Origin: Acidovorax sp. MR-S7
GTDB lineage: Bacteria; Pseudomonadota; Gammaproteobacteria; Burkholderiales; Burkholderiaceae_C
DNA length: 38,235 nucleotides
Reading direction: 5' to 3'
Assembly (NCBI RefSeq): GCF_000400995.2
Contig: NZ_DF238936.1
Location: forward strand, 1-38,235
In this document: positions 1 to 9,673 of the stretch, piece by piece
Layout: each line of letters starts with the position of its first letter
Position numbering within the stretch: the stretch's first letter is position 1
The notes under the pieces: generated by a model
Databases searched by the model: none
Told to the model about the DNA's origin: nothing
What the model saw: the letters and a program-made list of their open reading frames with translations, nothing else
Position numbers and translations under genes: made by a program

Positions 1-2
1 TG

Positions 3-22
3 AAAGCGCTGGAGCCGGATTT
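3..22 (+). repeat. Partial copy of dispersed intergenic hairpin repeat (copy A)
   Basis: The window opens inside a repeat copy: AAGCGCTGGAGCCGGATTTT is the 3' half of the element that recurs at 5643, 7313, 11865, 13249, 25492, 25545 and 35998. It lies just upstream of the kinase gene. The 5' half lies outside the window. Confidence 0.6.
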
Positions 23-52
23 TATTGGTATTCTTGCGCCCGCACCCCGTCC

Positions 53-1384
53 ATGAAAGCGCCCGCCATGCCCGCCGCACCGCCCCCGCCGCCCGCCAGC
101 ATCGGCAAGTACCGCGTCGAGCGCGAGCTGGGGCGCGGCGCCAGCGGCGTCGTCTACCTGGGCGTGGACGGTTTTCGCGGCCGACAGGTGGCCATCAAGC
201 AGACGCATGCGCACCTGCTGGCCGATCCCGCGCAGGCCGAGCGCCACCGGCGCCTGCTGCGCAACGAGGCGCGGCTGGCCGGGCGCCTGCGCCACCCGCA
301 CATCGTGCGCCTGCTCGACGCCGACGAAGACGCCCGCCAGCCCTACCTGGTGCTGGAATACGTGGAAGGCGGCGCGCTTTCGCGCCATGCCCGCGCCGAC
401 GCGCTGCTGCCCGTGCCGCAGGTGCTGGACATCGCCTTCAAATGCGCCAACGCCCTCGAATACGCCCAGCGCGAGGGGCTGGTGCACCGCGACATCAAGC
501 CCGCCAACCTGCTGCTGACGGCGGGCGGCGAGGTCAAGCTGACCGACTTCGGTGCGGCGCTGTCGCTGCGCAGCGAGGCCACGCAGCTCGCGGGCCTGGT
601 GGGCTCGCCCGCCTACATGTCGCCCGAGCAGGTGCGCGAGCAGCCGCTGACGCATGCCAGCGACATGTTCTCGCTGGCCGTCACGCTCTACGAGCTGCTC
701 ACCGGCCGCCATCCGTTCGCGGGGGAGAGCGACTACGCCACGCTCTACCGCATCGGCAACGACACGCCTGCCGCGCCCAGCCTGCTGCGCGCGGCGCTGC
801 CCTCCAGCGTAGACGCGGTGCTGCTGCGTGCGCTGGCCAAGAACCCGCGGGAGCGATACCCCACCTGGGCCGAATTCGGCGACGCGCTGCTGGCCGTGCA
901 GCAGGCCTTGCCGCGCCTGCGCTCGCAGGACACCGAGGCCGAGCGCTTCGCGCGCCTGCGCGCGCTGGGCTTCCTGGCCGATTTCCACGACGTGGCGCTC
1001 TGGGAGCTGATGCGCCTGGGCCGCTGGCTGCGCGTGCCCGTCGGCACGGTGCTCATGCAGGAGGGCGCGGCGGGCGATTCGTTCAGCCTGATCCTGGAGG
1101 GCGAGGTGCTGGTCACGCGCCAGGGCTGGCAGCTCAGCGTGCTCGGGCCGGGCGTGACCATCGGCGAGATGAGCTACCTGCGCCCCGATGCGCGCGTGCG
1201 CTCCGCCACCGCCACGGCGCGCACCGAGGCGCTGCTGCTCAAGGTGCGCAACCCGGCGCTGCGCGGCGCCTCGGACGGGCTGCAGTCGCGCTTCGACAAG
1301 GCCTTCATCCAGCTGCTCGTGGGCCGGCTGGTGGCCGCCAACGAGCAGATCGCCGAGTGGGACCTGGGGCCGGCCGTCCCATAA
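53..1384 (+). CDS. Serine/threonine protein kinase with C-terminal cyclic nucleotide-binding domain
   Basis: This 443-residue protein is a cytoplasmic Hanks-type kinase. The Gly-rich loop (GRGASGVV, residues 28-34) is followed by Lys49 (VAIK), the catalytic loop HRDIKPAN (145-152), DFG (165-167) and the activation-segment end SPEQ (190-193). After about residue 300 comes a cyclic-nucleotide-monophosphate-binding fold: a Gly-rich turn (EGAAGDSF), IGEM and an RSATA motif match the phosphate-binding cassette of CRP/PKA-type domains. Kinase output is therefore probably gated by a nucleotide or other ligand; this is inferred. No transmembrane segment is seen, unlike PknB-type receptors. ATG at 53 is used; an in-frame ATG at 68 is equally possible. 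The next gene starts about 120 bp downstream on the same strand. Confidence 0.88.
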   Translation: MKAPAMPAAPPPPPASIGKYRVERELGRGASGVVYLGVDGFRGRQVAIKQTHAHLLADPAQAERHRRLLRNEARLAGRLRHPHIVRLLDADEDARQPYLVLEYVEGGALSRHARADALLPVPQVLDIAFKCANALEYAQREGLVHRDIKPANLLLTAGGEVKLTDFGAALSLRSEATQLAGLVGSPAYMSPEQVREQPLTHASDMFSLAVTLYELLTGRHPFAGESDYATLYRIGNDTPAAPSLLRAALPSSVDAVLLRALAKNPRERYPTWAEFGDALLAVQQALPRLRSQDTEAERFARLRALGFLADFHDVALWELMRLGRWLRVPVGTVLMQEGAAGDSFSLILEGEVLVTRQGWQLSVLGPGVTIGEMSYLRPDARVRSATATARTEALLLKVRNPALRGASDGLQSRFDKAFIQLLVGRLVAANEQIAEWDLGPAVP

Positions 1385-1501
1385 CGCCCGCACGGGAATT
1401 GCCGGATGGCCGGCCCCAGGCACCGCGCTGATGGCCGCTTGGCCTACAGCAGCGCGTGCCATGCCGCCGGACAATACGCCGTCCCCACCCCTGCGAGCAC
1501 C

Positions 1502-3925
1502 ATGGGCAGCACCGAAACCCCACCCCCGCGGCATCGGCCGCCGCATGTGCCCCGGATGGGGGCCGCGGCGCGCGGCACCGCGCTCGATGCGCTGGTGCCC
1601 AGCCTGCGGCTCATGACCGGGCTGGTCATCGCGGCCCTGCTCATCGCCGGGCTGTATGCGGGCAGCTCCATCCTGGTGCCGCTGGCGCTTGCCTTCCTGC
1701 TCAGCTTCGTGCTCGAACCGCTGGTGGCGCGGCTCAAGCGCATCGGCCTGCCGCGCCTGCCGGCCGTCATCGCCGTGGTGCTGGCCACGCTGATGGCGCT
1801 GGGCGTCGCGGGGCTGTTCGTGGCCAAGGAGGCGCGCGAACTCAGCGCGCAGCTGCCGTCCTACCAGACCACCATCCGCAAGAAGCTGCGCGCCCTGCGC
1901 CAGGAGCTTCGCGCGCCGGGCATGTTCGACGGCGCCAAGCGCACGCTGGACATCGTGCAGCGCGAGGTCGAGGCGGCCGGGCCCGTGCTGCCGGGCGGCG
2001 GCACGCAGCGCGCCGTGCAGCAGGTGCAGGTGCAGCCGCCGCAGCTCACGCCCGCGCAGCAGGCCATGGCCGCGCTGGGGGCGCTGAGCGGCCCGCTCAC
2101 GCAGGCGGGCCTGGTGCTGGTGTTCGTGGTCTTCATCCTGCTGGACCGGGTGGACCTGCGCGACCGCCTGCTGCGCCTGTGGGGCGCCGACCTGCACCGC
2201 GCCACCGACGCCATGGACGAGGCAGGCGGGCGCATCTCGCGCTACCTCACCATGCAGTTGCTGGTCAACGTGACCTACGGCATCCCGATGGGGCTGGGCC
2301 TGTGGCTCATCGGCGTGCCCGGCGCGCTGCTCTGGGGCGCGCTGGCGGCGGTCATGCGCTTCGTGCCCTACGTGGGGCCGCTGATCGCGGCGGCCTTCCC
2401 CGTCACGCTGGCTTTCGCCGTGGACCCGGGCTGGACCCTGGTGCTGTGGGCCATCGGCCTCATCGTGGTGCTGGAGCTGATCAGCAACAACGTGATCGAG
2501 CCCTGGCTCTACGGCTCCAGCACCGGGCTGTCGGCCCTGTCGCTCATCGTGGCGGCCACCTTCTGGACGGCGCTGTGGGGGCCGGTGGGCCTGATCATGT
2601 CCACGCCGCTCACCGTGTGCCTGCTGGTCGTCGGCCGCTACCTGCCGCAGCTCGCCTTCCTGGACGTGCTGCTGGGCAGCCGGGCCGTGCTGGACGAGCC
2701 CACGCGCATCTACCAGCGACTGCTGGCCGACGACGCCGAAGAGGCCATCGAGCTCAGCGTCGCGCAGACCGAGGCGCTGCAGGGCTCCGTGCCCGCGTTC
2801 TATGCCCAGATCGGCCTGCCCGTGCTGCGCATGGCGGTGGGCGACCACGCGCGCGTGGCCACGCCCGAGCACCGGCTGCGGCTGGTGGAGGGCATGGACG
2901 AGCTGCTGGACGACCTGCAGGAGCAATACCCCGAGCCGATCGTGCCTTCGGCCGCGCCGCGCGTCGCCTGCCTGGGCGGCAAGTGGGAGGTGGACCACCT
3001 CGCCGCGCGCATGGCGGCGCATGCGCTGTCGCTGCGCGGCTGTCCGGCGCAGGCATGGGCTGCGGGCCCCGCCACGGCCGAGCCGCCGGAGGGGCTGGAG
3101 GCCGTGCGCGTGGCCTGCGTGGTCTGGCTGTCGCCCCAGCCCGCCGCCGCCGCACGCCATGCCTGCCGGCGGCTGCGGCGCCAATGGCCGCACCTGCGCA
3201 TCGTGCTCGCGCTCTTGGGCGAGCCGCTGGAAGACCTGCCGGCCGAAGGCGACGGCGCGCTGTTGGGGGCCGACGCCGTGGCCACTTCGCTGGAAGAGGC
3301 GCTGGCGCAGGTGGCCCAGCTGCAGGGCGGTCCGGCCGGCGAGGCGTTCGAGGCCGCGCCCGTTCCCGCGGGCGACGCCGAGCGCGTGCAGGCCCTGCTG
3401 GCCAGCGGCGCGCTGGACAGCGACGCCCTGCGCCGGCTGTGCCAGCACGCGGCCCAGCGCGCGGCGGACATCTTCGACGTGCCGTTCGCCATGGTGTCGC
3501 TGGTGGACCAGGACCGCCAGACGGCGCTGTGCAGCCACGGGCGCCTGCCCGCCGCCGAGGAGGGCGAGTCCGAGGCCCCTGCGTGCGACACGCTGCCGCG
3601 CGAGCTGTCGCTATGCGGCCACGTAGTAGCGTCGGGACAGCCGCTGGTGGTGCCCGACATCGCCCGGGATGCGCGCTTCGCCGGCAACCCCGCGCTGCGC
3701 GAGCGCCGGCTGCGCTTCTATGCCGGCGTGCCGCTGCGCGACGCGGCGGGCCATGTGCTGGGTGCGCTGTGCCTGCTGGACACGCAAGCGCACGTGTTCG
3801 ATGCGCGCGAAACCCGCTTGCTCAAGGCCATGGCGGGCGACCTCATGGCCGGCTGGGCTGACGCGCCGGCCCCGGCTCCGGCCGCCGCGGGCTCCGCCAC
3901 GGTGGGGCAGATCGTGCCGCAGTAA
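1502..3925 (+). CDS. AI-2E family (UPF0118/PerM) membrane protein with C-terminal sensory extension and GAF domain
   Basis: The first ~370 residues form the AI-2E transporter/PerM fold: two hydrophobic helices near residues 38-70, another near 80-105, a soluble amphipathic segment, and a C-terminal membrane bundle containing a conserved-looking PYVGPLIAA motif. Residues ~485-610 (RVACLGGKWEVDHLA...) look like a Rossmann or B12-binding-like alpha/beta domain, and ~636-783 are a GAF domain (FAMVSLVDQDRQ, GHVLGALCLLD). Typical family members are 350-400 residues, so the ~400-residue cytoplasmic tail is unusual and suggests signal-gated transport (inference). I chose ATG 1502 (807 residues); the frame is open from ATG 1406, and 1556 or 1613 are also possible. 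It ends 12 bp from the convergent upp gene, with no terminator between them. Substrate unknown. Confidence 0.8.
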   Translation: MGSTETPPPRHRPPHVPRMGAAARGTALDALVPSLRLMTGLVIAALLIAGLYAGSSILVPLALAFLLSFVLEPLVARLKRIGLPRLPAVIAVVLATLMALGVAGLFVAKEARELSAQLPSYQTTIRKKLRALRQELRAPGMFDGAKRTLDIVQREVEAAGPVLPGGGTQRAVQQVQVQPPQLTPAQQAMAALGALSGPLTQAGLVLVFVVFILLDRVDLRDRLLRLWGADLHRATDAMDEAGGRISRYLTMQLLVNVTYGIPMGLGLWLIGVPGALLWGALAAVMRFVPYVGPLIAAAFPVTLAFAVDPGWTLVLWAIGLIVVLELISNNVIEPWLYGSSTGLSALSLIVAATFWTALWGPVGLIMSTPLTVCLLVVGRYLPQLAFLDVLLGSRAVLDEPTRIYQRLLADDAEEAIELSVAQTEALQGSVPAFYAQIGLPVLRMAVGDHARVATPEHRLRLVEGMDELLDDLQEQYPEPIVPSAAPRVACLGGKWEVDHLAARMAAHALSLRGCPAQAWAAGPATAEPPEGLEAVRVACVVWLSPQPAAAARHACRRLRRQWPHLRIVLALLGEPLEDLPAEGDGALLGADAVATSLEEALAQVAQLQGGPAGEAFEAAPVPAGDAERVQALLASGALDSDALRRLCQHAAQRAADIFDVPFAMVSLVDQDRQTALCSHGRLPAAEEGESEAPACDTLPRELSLCGHVVASGQPLVVPDIARDARFAGNPALRERRLRFYAGVPLRDAAGHVLGALCLLDTQAHVFDARETRLLKAMAGDLMAGWADAPAPAPAAAGSATVGQIVPQ

Positions 3926-3937
3926 GGCAGCAGCTTC

Positions 3938-4567
3938 TTACTTCGTTCCGAAAATCCGGTCGCCCGCGTCACCCAGCCCGGGCAGGATGTAGCCGTGGTC
4001 GTTCAACTCGCGGTCGATCGCCGCCGTGTAAATGGGCACGTCGGGGTGGGCCTTTTGCAGCGTGGCCACACCCTCGGGCGCGGCCAGCAGGCAGACGAAC
4101 TTGAGGGAGCGCGGCTGCAGCTGCTTGAGGCGCTGCACCGCGGCGGCGGCGGAGTTGCCGGTGGCGAGCATGGGGTCCACGACGATGATGTCGCGCTCGG
4201 CCATCTCCGAGGGCATCTTGAAGTAGTACTCCACGGGCTGCAGCGTGGCCGGGTCGCGGTACAGGCCGATGTGGCCAATGCGCGCGCCGGGCACCACGTT
4301 GAGCATGCCGTCCAGGAAGCCGTTGCCCGCACGCAGGATGGAGACCAGCACCAGCTTCTTGCCGTCGATCACCTTGCCGGTCATGGTCTCCAGCGGGGTC
4401 TCGATCTGCACGTCCTGCAGCGGCATGTCGCGCGTGACCTCGTAGGCCATGAGGGTGGACAACTCGCCCAGCAGGCGGCGGAAGCTGTTGGTGCTCGCGT
4501 CCTTCTTGCGCATCAGGGTGAGCTTGTGCTGCACCAGGGGATGGTCGATGACGTGGACGTTGCTCAT
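3938..4567 (-). CDS. upp: Uracil phosphoribosyltransferase
   Basis: This 209-residue enzyme converts uracil and PRPP to UMP in pyrimidine salvage. It aligns along its whole length with E. coli Upp (208 residues): [12 protein letters not shown] near the N terminus, [13 protein letters not shown], the PRPP loop [15 protein letters not shown], and the C-terminal signature [13 protein letters not shown]. The second Gly of the usual ATGGS loop is Asn here (ATGNS), a minor variation. ATG 4567 ([11 protein letters not shown]) matches the family start; an upstream in-frame start at 4609 would add 14 unconserved residues. It lies 48 bp downstream of the dehydratase gene on the same strand and may be cotranscribed with it. 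Confidence 0.95.
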   Translation of the reverse strand: MSNVHVIDHPLVQHKLTLMRKKDASTNSFRRLLGELSTLMAYEVTRDMPLQDVQIETPLETMTGKVIDGKKLVLVSILRAGNGFLDGMLNVVPGARIGHIGLYRDPATLQPVEYYFKMPSEMAERDIIVVDPMLATGNSAAAAVQRLKQLQPRSLKFVCLLAAPEGVATLQKAHPDVPIYTAAIDRELNDHGYILPGLGDAGDRIFGTK

Positions 4568-4615
4568 GGAGGGGTGTTTTTCGTGAAAAGGGATGCCCGA
4601 TTTTTGCACGCCGGT

Positions 4616-5575
4616 TCAGCCTGCCAGGATCTCGGCGTAGCGCGCCAGGTCCACGTTGCCGCCGCTCAGGACGATGCCCACGCGCTTGCCGGCCAGGTCG
4701 ATGCCGCCATGGCGTGCGCCCGCGAAGGCCAATGCGCCCGTGGGCTCCACGACGATCTTCATGCGCTCGGCGAAGAAGCGCAGGGCCTCGGCCAGCTGCG
4801 CGTCGGTGGCGGTGGCGATGTCGGCGACGCCCGCCTGGATGATGGGAAAGGTGATTTCGCCCAGCGCCTGGGTCTGCGCGCCATCGGCAATGGTGCGCGG
4901 CGTGTCGATGCGCACGATGCGGCCTGCGCGCAGGGATTGCTGGCCGTCGTTGCCGGCCGCGGGCTCCACGCCGACCACGCGGCACTGCGGCGCGTGCTGG
5001 CGCGCGGCCAGCACGCAGCCCGACAGCAGGCCGCCGCCGCCCAGCGGGGTGAAGAGGTAGTCCAGGTGCGGCACGTCCTCGATGAGTTCCAGGGCCACGG
5101 TGCCCTGGCCGGCGATGACGTGGGGGTGGTCGAACGGCGGGATCAGCGTCATGCCGCGCTCATGAGCCAGGCGGCGGCTGATGGCCTCGCGGTCCTCGGT
5201 GAAGCGGTCGTAGGTGACGACCTCGGCGCCGTAGCCGCGCGTGGCGGCTATCTTGGCGGCGGGCGCGTCCTGGGGCATGACGATGACGGCGGGCATCTCC
5301 AGCAGGCGCGCCGACAGCGCGATGGCCTGCGCATGGTTGCCCGACGAGAAGGCCAGCACGCCGCGCTGGCGCTGCGCCTCGGTGAACTGCGCCAGGGCGT
5401 TGAAGGCGCCGCGGAACTTGAATGCGCCCATGCGCTGCAGGTTCTCGCACTTGAAGAACAGCTTGGCGCCCAGCAGCGCGTCGGCCGTGCTGGAGCGCAG
5501 GACCGGCGTGCGGTGCGCCATGCCCTTGAGGCGGTGGGCGGCTTCGGCGACGTCGTCGTAGGTGGGCAGATGCAT
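4616..5575 (-). CDS. Threonine/serine dehydratase-like PLP enzyme (fold type II; possibly threo-3-hydroxyaspartate ammonia-lyase)
   Basis: This 319-residue protein has the one-domain architecture of catabolic threonine dehydratase, serine racemase and threo-3-hydroxyaspartate dehydratase. The PLP lysine is Lys53 in AFKFRGA, SSGNHAQ (77-83) is the substrate-binding Asn loop, and GGGGL (179-183) is the phosphate cradle. The C-terminal SGGNVD motif interacts with the pyridine nitrogen in this family. There is no ACT regulatory domain, so it is not the feedback-inhibited biosynthetic IlvA. It would deaminate a 3-hydroxy amino acid to a 2-oxo acid plus ammonia. Sequence alone does not separate threonine from hydroxyaspartate as substrate. 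It lies upstream of upp. Confidence 0.85.
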   Translation of the reverse strand: MHLPTYDDVAEAAHRLKGMAHRTPVLRSSTADALLGAKLFFKCENLQRMGAFKFRGAFNALAQFTEAQRQRGVLAFSSGNHAQAIALSARLLEMPAVIVMPQDAPAAKIAATRGYGAEVVTYDRFTEDREAISRRLAHERGMTLIPPFDHPHVIAGQGTVALELIEDVPHLDYLFTPLGGGGLLSGCVLAARQHAPQCRVVGVEPAAGNDGQQSLRAGRIVRIDTPRTIADGAQTQALGEITFPIIQAGVADIATATDAQLAEALRFFAERMKIVVEPTGALAFAGARHGGIDLAGKRVGIVLSGGNVDLARYAEILAG

Positions 5576-5642
5576 GGCGGGCGCTTTCCGGGGGGATGAG
5601 GGGGCGCGCCATCATAGCCGGGAGTGCGGCAATCTTTCATGC

Positions 5643-5695
5643 CGAAACCGCCTCCAGCGCTTGTCCAGCAAGCGCTGGCAGCTATGAATTTAGAG
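5643..5695 (-). repeat. Dispersed intergenic hairpin repeat (copy B)
   Basis: This copy lies in minus orientation in the 114-bp gap between the dienoyl-CoA isomerase stop and the dehydratase start. Its core is a perfect 10-bp stem, CCAGCGCTTG (5654-5663) and CAAGCGCTGG (5669-5678), with a 5-nt loop. It is flanked by the ATAGCTGC and GGAGGC conserved ends of the family. Confidence 0.8.
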
Positions 5696-6529
5696 TTCGC
5701 TGAAGCGCTTGAGCGGCGCCAGGGCCGGGAAGTCGCCCGCGCGCCGCTGCTGCATGGCGGCCACGGCCTCGCCCACGTGGCGGTTGCTCCAGATGGCGCC
5801 CTGCAGCCAGCCCATCTGGCGCAGGCTGTCTTCCACGCCGTGGTCGCGCGCGTAGTGCACGGCCTGCTTGGTGCCCCAGATGGCGACGGGCGGCTTGGCG
5901 GCGATCTCGCGCGCGCAGGCCAGGGCGCCGGCGACCAGTTCCTCGTGCGAGCCGAACAGCTCGGTCACCAGCCCGCAGGCCAGCGCGCGCTCGGCCGGCA
6001 GGCGGCGGCCGGTGTAGGCCAGCTCCTTGAGCAGGCCCAGCGGCATGAGCTTGGGCAGGCGCTGCAGCGTGCCCACGTCGGCCACCATGCCGATGTTGAT
6101 TTCCTGGATGCAGAAGAACGCGTCGCGCGTGGCGTAGCGGATGCAGGCGGCCGCCACCATGTCCACCGCGCCGCCGATGCAGCCGCCGTGGATGGCGGCG
6201 ATCACCGGCACGCGCAGGCTCTCGATGCGCGTGAACGTGGCCTGCATGTCGGTGAGCAGGTCGAAGATGGCGGCGCGCCCCTCGGGGCTGCGGTCGTCCA
6301 GTGTGATGGCGCCGCCGAAGGTCTCCAGCGCCATGCCCGCGCTGAAGTGCTTGCCGGTGCTGCTGACGACCAGCGCCCGCACGTCGCCGGCGCGGTGCAG
6401 GTGGTCCAGCACCTGGTCCAGCTCGCGCCAGAAGGCGGGGTGCATGGTGTTCATCGCCTCGGGACGATCGAGCACCAGGTGGGCGACGTGTTCCTGGGTG
6501 GAGAGGGTGAAGCAGCGCAGATCGTTCAT
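5690..6529 (-). CDS. Delta(3,5)-delta(2,4)-dienoyl-CoA isomerase-type crotonase
   Basis: This 279-residue crotonase-fold protein closely resembles mammalian ECH1. The stretch GGCIGGAVDMV ... QEINIGMVADVGTLQRLPK carries Asp123, Glu143 and Asp151, with exactly the 20- and 8-residue spacing of the ECH1 catalytic residues Asp176, Glu196 and Asp204. The C terminus FSEL also parallels the ECH1 ending. It should shift 3,5-dienoyl-CoA to 2,4-dienoyl-CoA in beta-oxidation of odd-position unsaturated fatty acids. An oxyanion-hole motif (HFSAGMAL, 61-68) is present. ATG 6529 (MNDLRCF) fits the family length; the open frame continues far upstream only because of GC-rich codon bias. No clear Shine-Dalgarno sequence is seen. 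It follows the yfcG-like gene by 50 bp. Confidence 0.85.
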   Translation of the reverse strand: MNDLRCFTLSTQEHVAHLVLDRPEAMNTMHPAFWRELDQVLDHLHRAGDVRALVVSSTGKHFSAGMALETFGGAITLDDRSPEGRAAIFDLLTDMQATFTRIESLRVPVIAAIHGGCIGGAVDMVAAACIRYATRDAFFCIQEINIGMVADVGTLQRLPKLMPLGLLKELAYTGRRLPAERALACGLVTELFGSHEELVAGALACAREIAAKPPVAIWGTKQAVHYARDHGVEDSLRQMGWLQGAIWSNRHVGEAVAAMQQRRAGDFPALAPLKRFSEL

Positions 6530-6579
6530 GGGCCGCCAATGTAGGGCGTGCAGCGCGCGGCGCTGTCGCCTGCGGGACC

Positions 6580-7293
6580 TCAGCGCCGCACGGTGGAGGC
6601 GTCCTGGCCGAACAGCACCTTCCTGGCGGCCTCGTCCACCGTGGGCGCGGTGTTGATGCCCTGGGCCAGTGCGTAGGCGCGCTGCGTGGCGGGCCGCGCG
6701 GCGATGCGCGCGAACCATCGCTGCAGGTGCGGGAAGGCGGCCAGGTCCTGGCGCTGCTTTTCGTGCGGCACGATCCAGGGGTAGCAGGCCATGTCGGCGA
6801 TGGAATAGTCGCCCGCGATGTAGTCGCGGCCCTCTGCCGACTGTTGGGCCAGGTGCTTGTCGAGCACGCCGTACAGGCGCGCGGTCTCTTTCACGTAGCG
6901 GTCGATGGCATAGGGGATCTGCTCGGGCGCGTACTGCGTGAAGTGGTGGTTCTGCCCGGCCATGGGCCCCAGGCCGCCCATCTGCCAGAACAGCCACTGC
7001 AGCGCCTCGGTGCGCCCGCGCAGGTCCTGCGGCAGAAAGCGCCCGGTCTTCTCGGCCAGGTACAGCAGGATGGCGCCGGACTCGAAGACGGACAGCGGCG
7101 CGCCGCCGCTCGCGGGTGCCTGGTCCACGATGGCAGGGATGCGGTTGTTGGGCGCGATGCGCAGGAACTCGGGCGCGAACTGCTCGCCCTTGCCGATGTT
7201 CACCGGATGGATGCGGTAGGGCAGGCCGCTTTCTTCGAGGAACAGCGTGATCTTGTGGCCGTTCGGGGTGGTCCAGTAGTACAGGTCGATCAT
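6580..7293 (-). CDS. yfcG: Nu-class glutathione transferase / disulfide-bond oxidoreductase, YfcG-like
   Basis: This 237-residue cytoplasmic protein is strongly similar to E. coli YfcG. The signature TTPNGHKITLFLEE (residues 8-21) includes Thr9 and Asn11, which in YfcG contact glutathione, and APNNRIPAIVD, FESGAILLYLAEKTG and QWLFWQMGGLGPM are almost identical between the two. Family members show glutathione-dependent disulfide reductase activity rather than classical transferase activity. A clear Shine-Dalgarno sequence (CAGGAG) precedes ATG 7293. It lies between the HerA-like ATPase and the dienoyl-CoA isomerase on the same strand, separated from the former by repeat copy C. A role in redox defence is the usual inference. 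Confidence 0.9.
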   Translation of the reverse strand: MIDLYYWTTPNGHKITLFLEESGLPYRIHPVNIGKGEQFAPEFLRIAPNNRIPAIVDQAPASGGAPLSVFESGAILLYLAEKTGRFLPQDLRGRTEALQWLFWQMGGLGPMAGQNHHFTQYAPEQIPYAIDRYVKETARLYGVLDKHLAQQSAEGRDYIAGDYSIADMACYPWIVPHEKQRQDLAAFPHLQRWFARIAARPATQRAYALAQGINTAPTVDEAARKVLFGQDASTVRR

Positions 7294-7312
7294 GGGTGTG
7301 CTCCTGAAAGGG

Positions 7313-7358
7313 TAGCTGGCCGCGCTTGCCGCACAAGCGCGAGAGGCCGATTTGGTTT
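7313..7358 (+). repeat. Dispersed intergenic hairpin repeat (copy C)
   Basis: TAGCTGGCCGCGCTTG, a short loop, then AAGCGCGAGAGGCCGATTTGG, in plus orientation. It fills the 72-bp gap between the HerA-like gene stop and the yfcG start, and so lies within a likely minus-strand transcript. The 6-bp GCGCTT/AAGCGC stem is kept but the distal stem is degraded relative to copy B. Confidence 0.75.
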
Positions 7359-7365
7359 GAAGGTT

Positions 7366-8880
<1,515 letters not shown>

Positions 8881-8910
8881 GGCGGTGCGGGAGGAGGGGG
8901 AGTCGAAAGT

Positions 8911-8916
8911 TAAAAT
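8911..8916 (+). promoter_or_regulatory. Possible -10 element of the yebC operon
   Basis: TAAAAT lies 38 bp before the yebC GTG in the 73-bp divergent gap, followed by CGCGGAC. No convincing -35 hexamer is visible, so this is only a candidate. An AAAGGA Shine-Dalgarno sequence (8941-8946) serves the GTG. Confidence 0.3.
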
Positions 8917-8953
8917 CGCGGACGGTAGATTAAATCAATCAAAGGACGCCGCA

Positions 8954-9673
8954 GTGGCAGGACACAGCAAATGGGCCAACATCCAGCACCGCAAGGGTCG
9001 CCAGGATGAGAAGCGCGGAAAGATCTGGACGCGCATCATTCGTGAAATCACCGTGGCGGCGCGCGCCGGTGGGGGCGACGTATCGGCCAACCCCCGCCTG
9101 CGGCTGGCCATCGACAAGGCCAAGGCGGCCAACATGCCCGCCGACCGCATCAAGTACAACATCGACAAGGCCACCGGCAATGCCGAGGGCGTGAACTATG
9201 AGGAAATCCGCTACGAGGGCTATGGCATCGGCGGCGCCGCGATCATCGTCGACACGATGACCGACAACCGCGTGCGCACCGTGGCCGAGGTGCGCCACGC
9301 CTTCAGCAAATATGGCGGCAACATGGGCACCGAGGGCTCGGTGGCCTTCCAGTTCAAGCACGTGGGCCAGCTCATCTTCGCCCCCGGCACCAGCGAGGAC
9401 CAGGTCATGGAAGTGGCGCTGGAGGCTGGTGCCGAGGACGTCGTGACCGACGAGGACGGCGCCATCGAGGTGCTTACCGCTCCCGGCGACTTCGAGGCCG
9501 TGAAGAACGCGCTGGAAGCCGCGGGCCTCACGCCCGACGTGGCCGAGGTGACCATGCGCCCCGAGAACACCATCGAGCTCGAAGGCGACGGCGCTGCGCG
9601 CATGCAGAAGCTCCTGGACATGATCGAAGACCTCGACGACGTGCAAGAGGTCTACCACAACGCCGCGTTATGA
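8954..9673 (+). CDS. yebC: YebC/PmpR family transcription/translation regulator
   Basis: This 239-residue protein begins (GTG) [20 protein letters not shown], the diagnostic YebC/PmpR/TACO1 N terminus. Three alpha/beta domains follow, ending in [15 protein letters not shown]. Family members were long described as DNA-binding regulators (PmpR), and YebC-type proteins have also been linked to relief of ribosome stalling at proline-rich tracts. Which applies here is not visible. The GTG start at 8954 is set by the invariant AGHSKW motif and an AAAGGA Shine-Dalgarno sequence 7 nt upstream. Its TGA overlaps the purD ATG (ATGA), so the genes are translationally coupled. Confidence 0.95.
   Translation: MAGHSKWANIQHRKGRQDEKRGKIWTRIIREITVAARAGGGDVSANPRLRLAIDKAKAANMPADRIKYNIDKATGNAEGVNYEEIRYEGYGIGGAAIIVDTMTDNRVRTVAEVRHAFSKYGGNMGTEGSVAFQFKHVGQLIFAPGTSEDQVMEVALEAGAEDVVTDEDGAIEVLTAPGDFEAVKNALEAAGLTPDVAEVTMRPENTIELEGDGAARMQKLLDMIEDLDDVQEVYHNAAL

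Noticed and set aside
3995-5599. Long plus-strand frame opposite upp and the dehydratase
   Set aside because: His/Val/Gly/Ala-rich antisense product with no motif; both minus-strand genes are well supported.
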